From Polyangium jinanense (lineage in GTDB: Bacteria > Myxococcota > Polyangia > Polyangiales > Polyangiaceae): 64,000 nt of DNA. Positions 17,482 to 26,984 of the stretch are shown in pieces. The position numbers were made by a program, and so were the translations under genes. The notes beneath the pieces are model-generated. The model was not told the origin of the DNA. It saw only the letters and a list, made by a program, of their open reading frames with translations, and did no database searches. Position 1 is the stretch's first letter; the number at the start of each line of letters is the position of its first letter. The stretch covers positions 27,808 to 91,807 of the forward strand of contig NZ_JAGTJJ010000047.1 in the NCBI RefSeq assembly GCF_028435365.1, written 5' to 3'.

Positions 17482-20400
17482 TCAACCTGGACGCGCCTGC
17501 TCTTCCTGCGGGCCTTCGAGCGGGAGCGCTACCGTGAACGTAGAACCCTGGCCGATGTCGCTCTCCATCCAGATTCGTCCGCCGTGCCGCTCGACGATGT
17601 CGCGGCTGATGTAGAGGCCGAGCCCGAGCCCGCCATACGCCGTGATGGGCGCGTTCCGGGCGCGGAAGTAACGCTCGAAGAGCATCCCTTGTTGCTCTTT
17701 CGGAATCCCGATGCCGGGATCGGTGACGGACAAGAGGGCCTGGCTGTCGCGCTTCGCCAATGCGACACGAATCGTCCCGCCGGAAGGCGAATATTTGACC
17801 GCGTTGTCGAGAAGATTGGCGATCACCTGCGCGAGACGGCTTCGATCCCCGATCACGACCAGGTCGTCGAAGGGCTCGACCATCACGATCGCGTGCTTCT
17901 GCAAGCCCATGGCCGCATTCGCCACCGCCTCGCGCGCGAGGTCGGCGAGCGAGACTTGCTCGGCCCGGATCGTGAGCCGCCCCTCCGCGATACGCGAGAC
18001 GTCGAGCAGATCATTCGTCAGCGCCGTCAGCCGGCCGACCTGGGCGAGCGCCCGGACAATCGGCTCCTTGTCCACGGGCAGCCCGTCGCGGAGGCGGCGC
18101 GCTATCTGCTCGAGGCGTAATGTCAGCGTGGCGAGCGGCGTCTTGAGCTCGTGGGAGGCAATGGAAAGGAAATCGTCCCGCACGCGGATCGCCTCCTGCG
18201 CCTCCTGATAGAGCTTCGCACGCACCTCCTCGGCGCGTTTCTGCTCGGTCAGATCGACGACGACGACGCCCACGCCGAGGAGATCTCCGCGCGCGGTCCT
18301 GACAGGATAATAACTCGCGAGCCAGTGCCGTTCGTGATCGGGCGTCGCCGGGACCCGGGCCGATATCTCCACACCGACCAGCGGCTCTCCCGTGTCGAGG
18401 ACATTACGAATGTAACGCTCGACTCGCGGGGCGAGCTCCGGGATCGCTTGGCGGGGCGTCTGTCCGACATCGTCCTCCGGCGAACGCCCATGGATGGCCA
18501 CCGCGAGGGCCCGGTTGCTGCGCACGTATCGCATTTCCTTGTCGAGGAACGCGAGCCCCACGGGGGCGGTCGTGAACAACGTGTCGAGCAGCGCCAGCGA
18601 CTCTTCCTTGCGGCGCAGGGCTTCCTGCGCTTCGCCATAAAGTTGCGTGTTCTCCAGCGCCGTCGCGCACCTTCGACCGAGCTCCTCGGCGAGGGCCTGG
18701 TCCTCCGGTGAAACATGGGCGCCGATCGATTTCGCGCCGATCGCGAGCACGCCGAGCGCGCGCCCCTTCACCCTCAAGGGTACGAGCATCCGCGGCGTGG
18801 CGCCGAGGGCGCGCAGGAGCGCGAGGTGCGCCTCGTCGCGCGCGGCCGCGCGGAGCGCCTCGTCGGGGACGTCGGGCGCGAGGAGGGGCTCGCCCGAGCG
18901 CAAGACCTCGGCAAAGCCGAGCGGATCGTCGGAACCCGGCAGATAATGCCGGAGGAGGGGACACAGGCTCTCGGCGATCGTCGGGCTATCGTGCGTCGCC
19001 GCCGTCGTCGGTCGGCCGTTCGCGAAGGCGCCTTCGGGCAGGACGATTGCACACCACCGACCGAGCGCCGGGACCACGAGCTCCACGACCGCCGCGAGCG
19101 TCGGCTCGACGTCGAGCGACGCCGCCGCGAGCTTGCGGCTCGCCTCGGCGAGCAATGCCATGCGACCGTGCGCGCGCTCCGCCTCGGCCCGCAAACGGCG
19201 CTCCTCGACCAGCAATCGATCACGCTCCGCCTCGGCGCGAAAGCGCCGCGTCACGTCGCGGAAGCTCCACACCCTGCCGATGACCTCCTGGCCGAGCCGC
19301 TGCGGGCGCGAATAACGCTCGAAGAGGCGACCATCCTTGAACGCGATGACATCGTAACTTTCCTCGTCGGGGGACTCGTAGAGCCCCCGCACCTTCGCGT
19401 GGTACGCGGCCGGATCGGCGATCTGATCGAGGACGAAGGCCAATGCCTGCTCGTCGCTATGCGACGCGAGGACATGCAATGGAAGCCGCCACATCTCCAC
19501 GAACCGCTCGTTGTACGTGTGGATGGCCGACCCGTCGGACGCGGTGACGAGGATCCCATCCGCGGTCGAGTCGAGGGTCGTGCGCAGGAGCGAGACCGTT
19601 CTCTCGAGCTCTGCTTGCACGAGCTTCCCCTCGGTGATGTCGACCATCACCCCGCGCAGCTTGGCAGGACGGCCATTCTCGAGCACCACGCGGACATAGT
19701 CCCGCAGCCACACCACCCGGCCATCGGCGGCGATCATCCTGTATTCGAATCGATGCGGCTCCCCTCGGGCCGTCGCGTCCTTGCAGAGAGCCAGGCACCA
19801 GTGGCGATCGTCCGGGTGGATGTGGTCCACCCAGAAACTCGGCTCCTCGATCCACCGCGCTACGGGATATCCGAGGACCTGCTCGGCGTGCGCGCTCACG
19901 TAGCTGAAGCGGAACGTGTCGGCGTCGACCTCCCACACGATACCGTCGACGTTGTCGATGATGTCCTCGATGCGACTCAACCGTGCCGCGTGCCGGACGC
20001 TGAGAGGCTCTCCGGGCGCGCGAACGGCCTGCTTGCCGTCCGCCGCGCCGTCCTGGCTCATTGCCGGCTCCTGCTCGGGAGCGGCGAGCCCCACGAAGGC
20101 GAGCGCGTCGAGCGCCTCGCCGTTCTCCGCTCGCAGGGCGTGCACGTGGCCCGAAAGCGGGACGAACTGCCCGCCGTCGGCAACGACGCGGTAATCGACC
20201 GGGCGGCTTTGGCCGGTCGCTGCTACGGCGTGGCATACGTCGCGGAGGTGCGCCTGATCCTCGGGGTGAACGTGGGAAAGGACGCTCGCGCGTGGCGGAA
20301 CGTCGCTCCTCGTGAGGTCGAACAGCGTGCGGGCCCTTCGGTTCAGGAAGGAGAGCGACAGGTCGGCCGCGTCGGCGAGCCAGACGATGGCCCCGAGGCT

Positions 20401-20496
20401 GTCGAGGAGCGAAAGACCACTCCCATTTCCCCTGAACATCTCGCGCAACGTGCTCCCCGCCGTCTGCGTGTCCAAGTCGCTCGCTGTACCGTGCAC
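17482..20496 (-). CDS. Multi-PAS/GAF sensor histidine kinase
   Basis: About 1004 aa and apparently soluble. Order: PAS (about 30-140), PAS (175-290), PAS (305-420), coiled linker, GAF (450-620), PAS (635-750), HisKA with SHELKTPLATL (His about 782), HATPase_c with NLLDNAVKYSPSGG, DPGIGIP and GLGLGLYISRDIVERHGG. There is no receiver, so phosphate must pass to a separate response regulator not found next to it. The start chosen is GTG 20496, which has AAGGA 8 nt upstream; a TTG at 20526 gives a 10-residue longer product. It is preceded on the same strand by the kinase/AAA gene 236 bp away. The signal is unknown; several stacked PAS domains suggest integration of more than one cue. Confidence 0.93.
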   Translation of the reverse strand: MHGTASDLDTQTAGSTLREMFRGNGSGLSLLDSLGAIVWLADAADLSLSFLNRRARTLFDLTRSDVPPRASVLSHVHPEDQAHLRDVCHAVAATGQSRPVDYRVVADGGQFVPLSGHVHALRAENGEALDALAFVGLAAPEQEPAMSQDGAADGKQAVRAPGEPLSVRHAARLSRIEDIIDNVDGIVWEVDADTFRFSYVSAHAEQVLGYPVARWIEEPSFWVDHIHPDDRHWCLALCKDATARGEPHRFEYRMIAADGRVVWLRDYVRVVLENGRPAKLRGVMVDITEGKLVQAELERTVSLLRTTLDSTADGILVTASDGSAIHTYNERFVEMWRLPLHVLASHSDEQALAFVLDQIADPAAYHAKVRGLYESPDEESYDVIAFKDGRLFERYSRPQRLGQEVIGRVWSFRDVTRRFRAEAERDRLLVEERRLRAEAERAHGRMALLAEASRKLAAASLDVEPTLAAVVELVVPALGRWCAIVLPEGAFANGRPTTAATHDSPTIAESLCPLLRHYLPGSDDPLGFAEVLRSGEPLLAPDVPDEALRAAARDEAHLALLRALGATPRMLVPLRVKGRALGVLAIGAKSIGAHVSPEDQALAEELGRRCATALENTQLYGEAQEALRRKEESLALLDTLFTTAPVGLAFLDKEMRYVRSNRALAVAIHGRSPEDDVGQTPRQAIPELAPRVERYIRNVLDTGEPLVGVEISARVPATPDHERHWLASYYPVRTARGDLLGVGVVVVDLTEQKRAEEVRAKLYQEAQEAIRVRDDFLSIASHELKTPLATLTLRLEQIARRLRDGLPVDKEPIVRALAQVGRLTALTNDLLDVSRIAEGRLTIRAEQVSLADLAREAVANAAMGLQKHAIVMVEPFDDLVVIGDRSRLAQVIANLLDNAVKYSPSGGTIRVALAKRDSQALLSVTDPGIGIPKEQQGMLFERYFRARNAPITAYGGLGLGLYISRDIVERHGGRIWMESDIGQGSTFTVALPLEGPQEEQARPG

Positions 20497-20732
20497 GTCG
20501 TCAATCCTTCCCTCGAAGCGGTCCAACGGCTCTTCTACATACCCGATACATACCCGACGGCGGGAGCACTTACAAAGCGGCGCGAACGGGCTCGGGAGCG
20601 AGCGGGAGCAGCCGCTGTCTGTCCTGCCGATCTTGGTTCGGCAAGCTGACTATCCCCGCTTACCCAGTCAGGACCAGGATTGTCTGTAAAATGGAAAGTA
20701 TGCGCACGTTTGTGGCAACGAGGCGGACTGGG

Positions 20733-23700
20733 CTAAGCGGCGACTTGCTCCCCGGCGGCAGCCAGGGCGAGGATGCGCGCGTTCTCGGGGACGTTTTCGA
20801 GAAAGCTTCGGCAGAGCTCCGGGTCGTCGATCTTCGCGGCGCGCGAGAGCAAAATGTCGCGGGTCTCGAGCAGCAGGGCCCGCGCGCGGGCGTGGTTGCC
20901 CGTCGCGTACAGCGCCTCGGCGTGGACGAGGCGCAGGTGCATTTCAAAGGGGCCGCCCCGACCGCTCGCATCGCGCTGCATGGTCGCGTCCTCGGCGAGG
21001 CGCAGCGCCTCGTCCGCACGCCGCTGCTGGAGGAGGATGTCTCCGAGGGTCGCCACCGCCACCGCATGCCATGGCGTGGTGCCCGAGAGGACCTCGGCAG
21101 CCGCGCGCGCCTCGCGCTCCGCTGCGTCGAGATCTCCGGAGCGCCCCAGGATGATTGCCAGCGTCGCATGGACGAGCCCGAGCAAATAGGGGGTGTTGCG
21201 CGCCGCCTCGGAGTTCCGGAGGCTCCCTACCAAGGGCCGCGCATCCTCCAGAGCCCCCCGCGCCACGAGCGACCAGGCCCGGAACCACTTCCCCCACGAC
21301 GCATAAATGGCGGACTCCTCGTCCCCCTGAACCATTTTGCAGAGCTCCTCCTCCATGCGTGGATACGCCCCGAGGCACAGGTAATCCACAGCGACGTTCA
21401 GGCGAGCCTTCGCCGTATGCCGCCGCTCGCCGGCCTCCTGGTAGCTGGCCACGGCAGCTTTCGCAGCCTCGAGGCTTCCCCAGGGGTCACCCTCGAATTC
21501 GAGCATCGTGCTTTTCGACTCGTACAGCCTGCCCCGAATCTCGGGATCGTGCGCCGCGAGGGGGCTGCCGAGCTGCTCCATCCGTGCCGCGCAGAGCTCT
21601 GCGAGGTCCAACCTGCCTTGTTGAATCAGCGTATCCCAGACGAGCCCGAGGGCATACACGAGCTCCCGCACGCTTTCCGGGGACGGCACCAGGTCGACGA
21701 GCGCCTGCACGTCGTCCCTGAGCCCGGTGGACGCTGGGAGCATCGGCGCGCTCGCGAGCTTCCACGCCATGGCCTTGATCCAGAGCGGCGTGTGCGGCGT
21801 GGCCAGCCGCAGGAGCTCCACCATACCCCTCGCGAGCGAGGCCCAGTCCCCTGTCCACCCGTACGCCTCGCTGCGGACGAACAAGAGCGACGTGCGCAGC
21901 TCGCCCAAGGCTCCACAGCCGAGGCCTCGCTCTGCGCAGGCAATGGCCGCACGCAGATCCGCCCCCTGAAGCATCTGCCTGGCCGCCGCGAGATACCACT
22001 CCGCCGCGCGCTCCGGACTCTTTCCACGCTCGAAATGCTCGGCCAGGCGCAATGCGTCGGACTCACCCCATTCCAGGAGCCACTCCCCGGCAAGCCGATG
22101 CCCAAGCGTGCGGTCTGGCTCCGTCAGCATCGCATGAGCACCCTCCCGCAGGAGCGAATGCCGGAATGTATACTGCTCCTCGCCTGGAAACCTGCTCGTC
22201 TCACTGTGCTGCACGACCTCGCGCGTGGCCAGCATCTCGAGCCACTCGTGCGCGCCGAGCGCCTCGTCCCCGCCGCCGAGCAGGTGCTCCACGCCGCCGC
22301 ACCAGAAAACATCTCCGAATACGCTGGCCGCGCGCAGCACGCGCCGCGCGCCTGCGGGGAGGGCGGCGAGGCGCGCCTCGACCATGGCCAACACGGTCTC
22401 CGGCAGTTGCTCTCCGCGGCCCTCGGCCACCGCTCGGATGAGTTCTTCCAGGAAAAACGGATGCCCCGCGGCGCGCTCGACGATCTGCGCAATCGTCCGA
22501 GGATCGGCCCCATCCCCGAGCGCACTTCGAGCGAGCTCCTTCGCTGCCCGTGGGGTCAGCTCGCCCAGGCGAATCTCGGACAAACCACGCTCCGCCCATA
22601 CTTTGGGAAAAACGTCATGCACTTCGGGACGGCCAAAGGCTGCCACGAGGAGCGGCTTGCCAGCGAGATCCCGCAGCGCCGCATCGACGAGCTTCACCGA
22701 AGGCAGATCGCCCCAATGCAGATCCTCGAGGACGAGCAACACCGGGTGCGCACCACACTCGGCGGCCATGAACTGCCGAAAGGAAAAATGAATCTGATCG
22801 GCCATGAGCCGCGCATCGAGGCGCGCGGCGCGGAGTTTGGCGTTCTCGTCGTCGGGGAAGGGCGTGCCCGTCATTTCGCCGAGAAACCCCGTCACGTGGC
22901 GCACCTCGGGCTCGGCCACGTGGCGCGCGACCCGCTCGGTGAGCTTGCGCCTCCGTTCCTCGATCGGCTCGTGGCCGGCGACCGCGAATGCATAACGCAG
23001 GGCCGAGCCAACGAGGGAAAACGCCGACCCTTTGCTCATCGCATCGCCGCGCCCGATCCACACGTCGACCGCTGGATGATGCTGTAAGGCCGCGCGGACG
23101 AACTCCTGGCGAAGGCGTGATTTTCCGATTCCGGGCGGCCCGGTCACGAGCACCGCACGCGCGATGCCCTCGCCGACGGATTCGTCGAGCAAGTCGAGGA
23201 GGGCGCGCTTTTCTCGTCCGCGACCCACGAACGGGCTTGCTTTGCCGAGCAACGTGCGCGCCGCCGCGCTGATCTCCTCCTCGTGCCGAAGCTCGAGCCC
23301 GCCCGGCCCATGTGCCACCACGAGGCGCGCTTCGAGGAGCCCCGCGGTCACCTCGTCGACCAGGACCCAGCGGTCCGCGGCGCGCAGGAGCGTGGCGGCT
23401 CGATCGAGGACCTGTCCGACCGGGAGTCGCTCATCGAGCTCGCCGAGACCGGTCGTGACCGCTATGGCCGCTTCCGGGGCGCGCAAATGCAACCGCAAGG
23501 CACACCGTGCGGCCCGCGCCGCAGCATCGGAGGCACTCGTGGCATTCATGAAAACCGCCAGCATCGAGCCATCCGCCAGCCATTCGACACGTGCGCCAAA
23601 TGGCTCCGCGGCCGATTCCAGCGCCTCTCGGCGCGCGCTCGTGTGCTCGGTGTCGACGCCCTCGGCCGTCGCGCTCACAGCGACCATACTCAGCAACCGC

Positions 23701-24578
23701 TGCTCGCTCCTCGTCAGGGCCTCCGCGGGCGGCACCTCGGAAAGCCACGACCAAGTGTCACGTGCATCGAGACAGGCGAGCGCCTCCGCGACCTCCCCGG
23801 CATCGACGAGCCGATCGGCCGGATCCTTCGCGAGCATACACGCGACCAGCGCTTCGAGCCGCACCGACACCTCGGGCCGGAGCTTTCGCACCGGTGGTGG
23901 ATCCTCGAGCAGGACTTTCGCCAGAATGGCCATCACGTGCTCGCCTTGGAATGCGGGCTGCCCGGTCAAGCACTCGAACAGCACGGCGCCGAGCGCGAAC
24001 ACATCGACGCGCGCGTCGAGTGACGGCGCGCCACGCGCCTGCTCGGGCGCCATGTAGCTCGGCGTCCCCAGCACCACGCCCGTCCGCGTGAACCGTGGCG
24101 AAAGCGGCATACGCGCGAGGCCAAAATCGAGCAATTTCACCCGATCCAGCGCGCCGTCCACGAGGAAGACGTTGCTCGGCTTGATATCGCGGTGCACCAC
24201 GCCGCGCGCATGCGCCGTCGCGAGGGCCGAGGCCGCCGCGCTGATGACGCCGACGCTTTCCTCGACCGTGAGCCTCCCGCGCGCGAGCCTCTCGCCGAGC
24301 TCCTCGCCTGCGAGCCATTCCATCGCGAGGAAGGGCTCGCCCGCGCTGGTGATTCCGTGCGTCACATACCGGACGATGCCCGGATGATCGAGCCCTGCGA
24401 GCACACGCGCCTCGATATCGAATCGCGCGATATCGCGAGGCTCCCGGTCATGGAGCACCTTGACGGCCACCGGCCCGCCGGAAAGGCGGTCGTGGGCCTG
24501 GAAAACCGAGCCCATTCCCCCCGAGCCGGCGACCCGCTCGATCACGAATCGATCGTCGATGACGTCCCCCGCCTGCAT
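20733..24578 (-). CDS. Ser/Thr kinase - degenerate cyclase-like - AAA ATPase - TPR signalling protein
   Basis: 1281 aa. The N-terminal kinase (about 10-270) is complete: GSGGMGSVFQAH, AVKVL, HRDIKPSNVFL, DFGLAR, GTPSYMAPEQ. Residues about 285-425 look like a class III nucleotide cyclase fold (opening RLLSMVAVSATAE, closing GEVLDRAATLLRAAD-like) but lack the metal-binding Asp in the first strand, so catalysis is unlikely. An AAA_16-type ATPase follows (FVGRGREKRALL, Walker A VTGPPGIGKSRLRQEF, Walker B PVLLVLEDLHWGD), then about 500 residues of helical TPR-like repeats. Similar kinase/AAA/TPR giants are frequent in myxobacteria. ATG 24578 is divergent from the PAS-STAS gene, with 291 bp between them in which I see no gene. 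Confidence 0.9.
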   Translation of the reverse strand: MQAGDVIDDRFVIERVAGSGGMGSVFQAHDRLSGGPVAVKVLHDREPRDIARFDIEARVLAGLDHPGIVRYVTHGITSAGEPFLAMEWLAGEELGERLARGRLTVEESVGVISAAASALATAHARGVVHRDIKPSNVFLVDGALDRVKLLDFGLARMPLSPRFTRTGVVLGTPSYMAPEQARGAPSLDARVDVFALGAVLFECLTGQPAFQGEHVMAILAKVLLEDPPPVRKLRPEVSVRLEALVACMLAKDPADRLVDAGEVAEALACLDARDTWSWLSEVPPAEALTRSEQRLLSMVAVSATAEGVDTEHTSARREALESAAEPFGARVEWLADGSMLAVFMNATSASDAAARAARCALRLHLRAPEAAIAVTTGLGELDERLPVGQVLDRAATLLRAADRWVLVDEVTAGLLEARLVVAHGPGGLELRHEEEISAAARTLLGKASPFVGRGREKRALLDLLDESVGEGIARAVLVTGPPGIGKSRLRQEFVRAALQHHPAVDVWIGRGDAMSKGSAFSLVGSALRYAFAVAGHEPIEERRRKLTERVARHVAEPEVRHVTGFLGEMTGTPFPDDENAKLRAARLDARLMADQIHFSFRQFMAAECGAHPVLLVLEDLHWGDLPSVKLVDAALRDLAGKPLLVAAFGRPEVHDVFPKVWAERGLSEIRLGELTPRAAKELARSALGDGADPRTIAQIVERAAGHPFFLEELIRAVAEGRGEQLPETVLAMVEARLAALPAGARRVLRAASVFGDVFWCGGVEHLLGGGDEALGAHEWLEMLATREVVQHSETSRFPGEEQYTFRHSLLREGAHAMLTEPDRTLGHRLAGEWLLEWGESDALRLAEHFERGKSPERAAEWYLAAARQMLQGADLRAAIACAERGLGCGALGELRTSLLFVRSEAYGWTGDWASLARGMVELLRLATPHTPLWIKAMAWKLASAPMLPASTGLRDDVQALVDLVPSPESVRELVYALGLVWDTLIQQGRLDLAELCAARMEQLGSPLAAHDPEIRGRLYESKSTMLEFEGDPWGSLEAAKAAVASYQEAGERRHTAKARLNVAVDYLCLGAYPRMEEELCKMVQGDEESAIYASWGKWFRAWSLVARGALEDARPLVGSLRNSEAARNTPYLLGLVHATLAIILGRSGDLDAAEREARAAAEVLSGTTPWHAVAVATLGDILLQQRRADEALRLAEDATMQRDASGRGGPFEMHLRLVHAEALYATGNHARARALLLETRDILLSRAAKIDDPELCRSFLENVPENARILALAAAGEQVAA

Positions 24579-24869
24579 GCGCCCCCCGATGCGGAAAAAC
24601 CTAAGGTCACGTGCGGGCTTTGCTCAGAAAATCGGAGCGTCGGAGGTTTGACGGCCAGCGAGCCGGTTCGGGAGAGATCGTGTGGCCCTGGCGACAGGAC
24701 TGCCTGAGGGGCAGTACCTGGCATACCGCAGCGCCTGGCAAGGCGCCTCACCACCCGTGTAGGCCAATTCACGGCTCGTCGAGGTTTCTGGAGCGCGCTC
24801 GCGTTTTGTGCTGGCTTGGAAACGAGACTTGTGGTCGTTTTATCGTCAAGGAGGGCTCATTCGTAGCAC

Positions 24870-25781
24870 ATGGACACGCACCCCTCTCAATTCGCGGTCC
24901 CCCCCGACACCGATGTCGATTCGTTGCGACAGCATATTGCGGATCTGGAGAAGCAGCTCGAAGCTCGCACCAACGAAGTCGTGGCGGCCCGAGAGGATGC
25001 ACTTCGTTACCGTCGCTATTTCGATTATGCGCAGATCGGAATGACGGTGACCTCGCTCGAAACCGGCTGGGTGGAGTTCAATCAGCAGCTGTGCGAACAG
25101 CTGGGCTACTCGCCGGAAGAGCTGAAGACCACGAATTGGGTATCCCTCACGCACCCCGATGATGTCTCCCTCGACAAGGAGCTGTTCGAGAAGCTGGTCC
25201 GAGGCGAGATTCATCGATACAGCCTCGACAAACGTTTCGTGCGCAAAGACGGCAGCATCATGTATGGGAATATTCTCATTCAGGGTGTCTACCGTCCCGA
25301 CGGGTCGTTCGACCACATCTTCGGCTTCCTGCACGACATCACCGACCGCTGGGAGGGCGAAAGGGAGCGGCTGGCGCTCAAGCAGGAGATCATCGACGCA
25401 CAGAAGCAGGCGCTCCGCGAGCTGTCGACCCCGCTGATCCCCGTCGCCGAGAACATCATCGTCATGCCGCTCGTGGGCACGATTGACAGTGTGCGCGCGC
25501 AGGCCGTGCTCGAGGCATTGCTCGAGGGCGTCACGCGATATCAGGCGAGAATGACCATCCTCGACATCACCGGCGTTCAGGTCATGGATGGCGAGGTCAC
25601 GAGCGCGCTCGTGAAAGCCGCCCAGGCCGTGAAGCTCTTGGGCGCGCAGGCGATCCTGACGGGCATTCAGCCGCGTATTGCCAAGACGCTGGTGGAGCTC
25701 GATGCCGATCTGAGCACCGTCATGACTCTCAGCACCGTCCGAGAAGGGATCTCCTACGCCCTAAGGAGGGTGAAGCGATGA
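24870..25781 (+). CDS. PAS-STAS protein, RsbR-type stressosome regulator
   Basis: 303 aa: coiled coil (about 16-48), PAS domain (50-160; YFDYAQIGMTVTSLE, QLGYSPEEL, FGFLHDIT), linker helix (161-182) and STAS domain (183-300; LRELSTPLIPV, LDITGVQVMDGEV, LLGAQAILTGIQPRIA). Thr234 in LDITGV matches the phosphorylated position of RsbR/RsbS. The stop overlaps the start of the isoprenoid-synthase-like gene by 4 bp (ATGA), so the two are co-translated, an unusual partner for an RsbR protein. The nearest SD-like sequence, AAGGAGGG at 24848-24855, lies 14 nt before the ATG, longer than usual. No LOV-type cysteine motif is present in the PAS domain. Confidence 0.9.
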   Translation: MDTHPSQFAVPPDTDVDSLRQHIADLEKQLEARTNEVVAAREDALRYRRYFDYAQIGMTVTSLETGWVEFNQQLCEQLGYSPEELKTTNWVSLTHPDDVSLDKELFEKLVRGEIHRYSLDKRFVRKDGSIMYGNILIQGVYRPDGSFDHIFGFLHDITDRWEGERERLALKQEIIDAQKQALRELSTPLIPVAENIIVMPLVGTIDSVRAQAVLEALLEGVTRYQARMTILDITGVQVMDGEVTSALVKAAQAVKLLGAQAILTGIQPRIAKTLVELDADLSTVMTLSTVREGISYALRRVKR

Positions 25782-26965
25782 CGCGTTTTCACGGGCTGGA
25801 TGAATGGTTCGAATATTCGACGGCAAGCTGGCGGGCGGCGGGTGACCACGCCTCCCTCGACCCGCGGCTCATCCCCCGGAACCCGACTTCCTACAACAGC
25901 GAAACCTACCGTTATCTCGCCGCGCGGTATCGGCACCTGTTCCTCGATCTTTACGAGGCCATTCGGACCGACGGGACCCTGATCCGTCAGCAGCCCGAGC
26001 ACTTCGCGAAGCAGTGGGCGGCACATTACGACCCGATCACGATCTGGAAACAGGTTTGCCCGCTCTTCGTGTTCGGTCAGGCGCTCGGCGGACTCGACGC
26101 GCGTCATCGAGACCTCGCCCGTGCATACACGCTGGGGTACGGCATTCCGGTGATGGCCATCGATCGGATGATGGACGCGCTGCCGGGGGCGCCCTCCACG
26201 AAACACACGTGGCTCTTCGTCCTGGCATCCTATGCGCTCGGGCTCGAGCAGCTCCGAAAGGTCGATGCGAAAGCAGCCGTCGAAGGCTGCTTCCTTCGCC
26301 ATACCCAGGAAATGTATCACTTTTTCTGGGGCGAGGAACGCGAGCGCTATCGGTTGCCCGACGCCGTCTCCGCGGCCACGCTGAACGAGTATCTCGAAGG
26401 CCATAGCCGCCTCCTGTCCTCCATCTTCTTTCCCGTGACGATCGAGTGGGCTTTTTTGCTCGCCGAGGGAGCATTGCCACCCGAGTTCGCCCCGGCGCTC
26501 GTTGCTTTACGGCGAATGCGCCAGCTCAACGACGAGGTGGTCGACGCCGACGAGGACATTCGCTACGGCATCGTCACGTTCCCCTATTTGCATGGCCTGG
26601 CCTCGCCCCATGGCGCCGAGCTCGCCGAGAACGTCCTCGCGACCTGGCAGCTCGATCGCGACGAGCCCGATTCGCCGAAGATGGCCCCGCTCACCGCAGA
26701 GCGCCGCCGCCTCCTGCAGGAGGCCGGGAGCTTGGAGGCGGCCGCGCAGTCTTCGATGCACTTCTTGCGGACGGTCATGCAGGCTGTCATGAGCCGTTTT
26801 CCAGCCGAGAAAGCGTTCGACGTCACCCTGCTGGTCAATCAACGGGTGTCGCACCTGTTCAGGCTGGAGCAGCACGGGTGGCAGGAAATCACCGGCGTCT
26901 ACCAGCCGGAGCCGTTCTCGAAATCGAGCGAATCGGCCGTTTCCTTGCACGTTCCTTGGACGTGA
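25778..26965 (+). CDS. Class I isoprenoid synthase-like protein
   Basis: 395 aa, all-helical. Two acidic motifs are placed as in trans-prenyltransferase/terpene-synthase folds: D129-x3-D133 in AIDRMMDAL, and at 251-269 NDEVVDADEDIRYGIVTFP, in which D252/D256/D260 and the G..T.P tail recall the second Asp-rich motif and the following 'G-x-x-T-x-P' of polyprenyl and squalene/phytoene-type enzymes. The overall similarity is low and the substrate cannot be told. Conserved aromatic stretches (HTQEMYHFFWGEERERY) lie between the motifs. The gene starts inside the stop codon of the PAS-STAS gene and is probably in a two-gene operon. It could be a prenyl-diphosphate-binding regulator rather than an enzyme. 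Confidence 0.6.
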   Translation: MTRFHGLDEWFEYSTASWRAAGDHASLDPRLIPRNPTSYNSETYRYLAARYRHLFLDLYEAIRTDGTLIRQQPEHFAKQWAAHYDPITIWKQVCPLFVFGQALGGLDARHRDLARAYTLGYGIPVMAIDRMMDALPGAPSTKHTWLFVLASYALGLEQLRKVDAKAAVEGCFLRHTQEMYHFFWGEERERYRLPDAVSAATLNEYLEGHSRLLSSIFFPVTIEWAFLLAEGALPPEFAPALVALRRMRQLNDEVVDADEDIRYGIVTFPYLHGLASPHGAELAENVLATWQLDRDEPDSPKMAPLTAERRRLLQEAGSLEAAAQSSMHFLRTVMQAVMSRFPAEKAFDVTLLVNQRVSHLFRLEQHGWQEITGVYQPEPFSKSSESAVSLHVPWT

Positions 26966-26966
26966 G

Positions 26967-26983
26967 CACGCCTTCCCGGCGTG
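26967..26983. terminator. Small hairpin between convergent genes
   Basis: CACGCC (26967-26972) and GGCGTG (26978-26983) form a 6-bp stem with a 5-nt loop between the stop codons of the isoprenoid-type gene (+) and the MFS gene (-). No T-run; weak candidate. Confidence 0.3.
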
Positions 26984-26984
26984 A

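Noticed and set aside
20691..23087. Long + strand open frame (798 aa) opposite the kinase/AAA/TPR gene
   Set aside because: Shadow frame typical of GC-rich coding DNA; no domain, and the minus-strand frame has continuous kinase/AAA motifs.
24579..24869. Possible sigma-54 promoter (TGGCATACCGCAGCGC) before the PAS-STAS gene
   Set aside because: The second box does not match the TTGCW consensus at the required spacing; not enough support.
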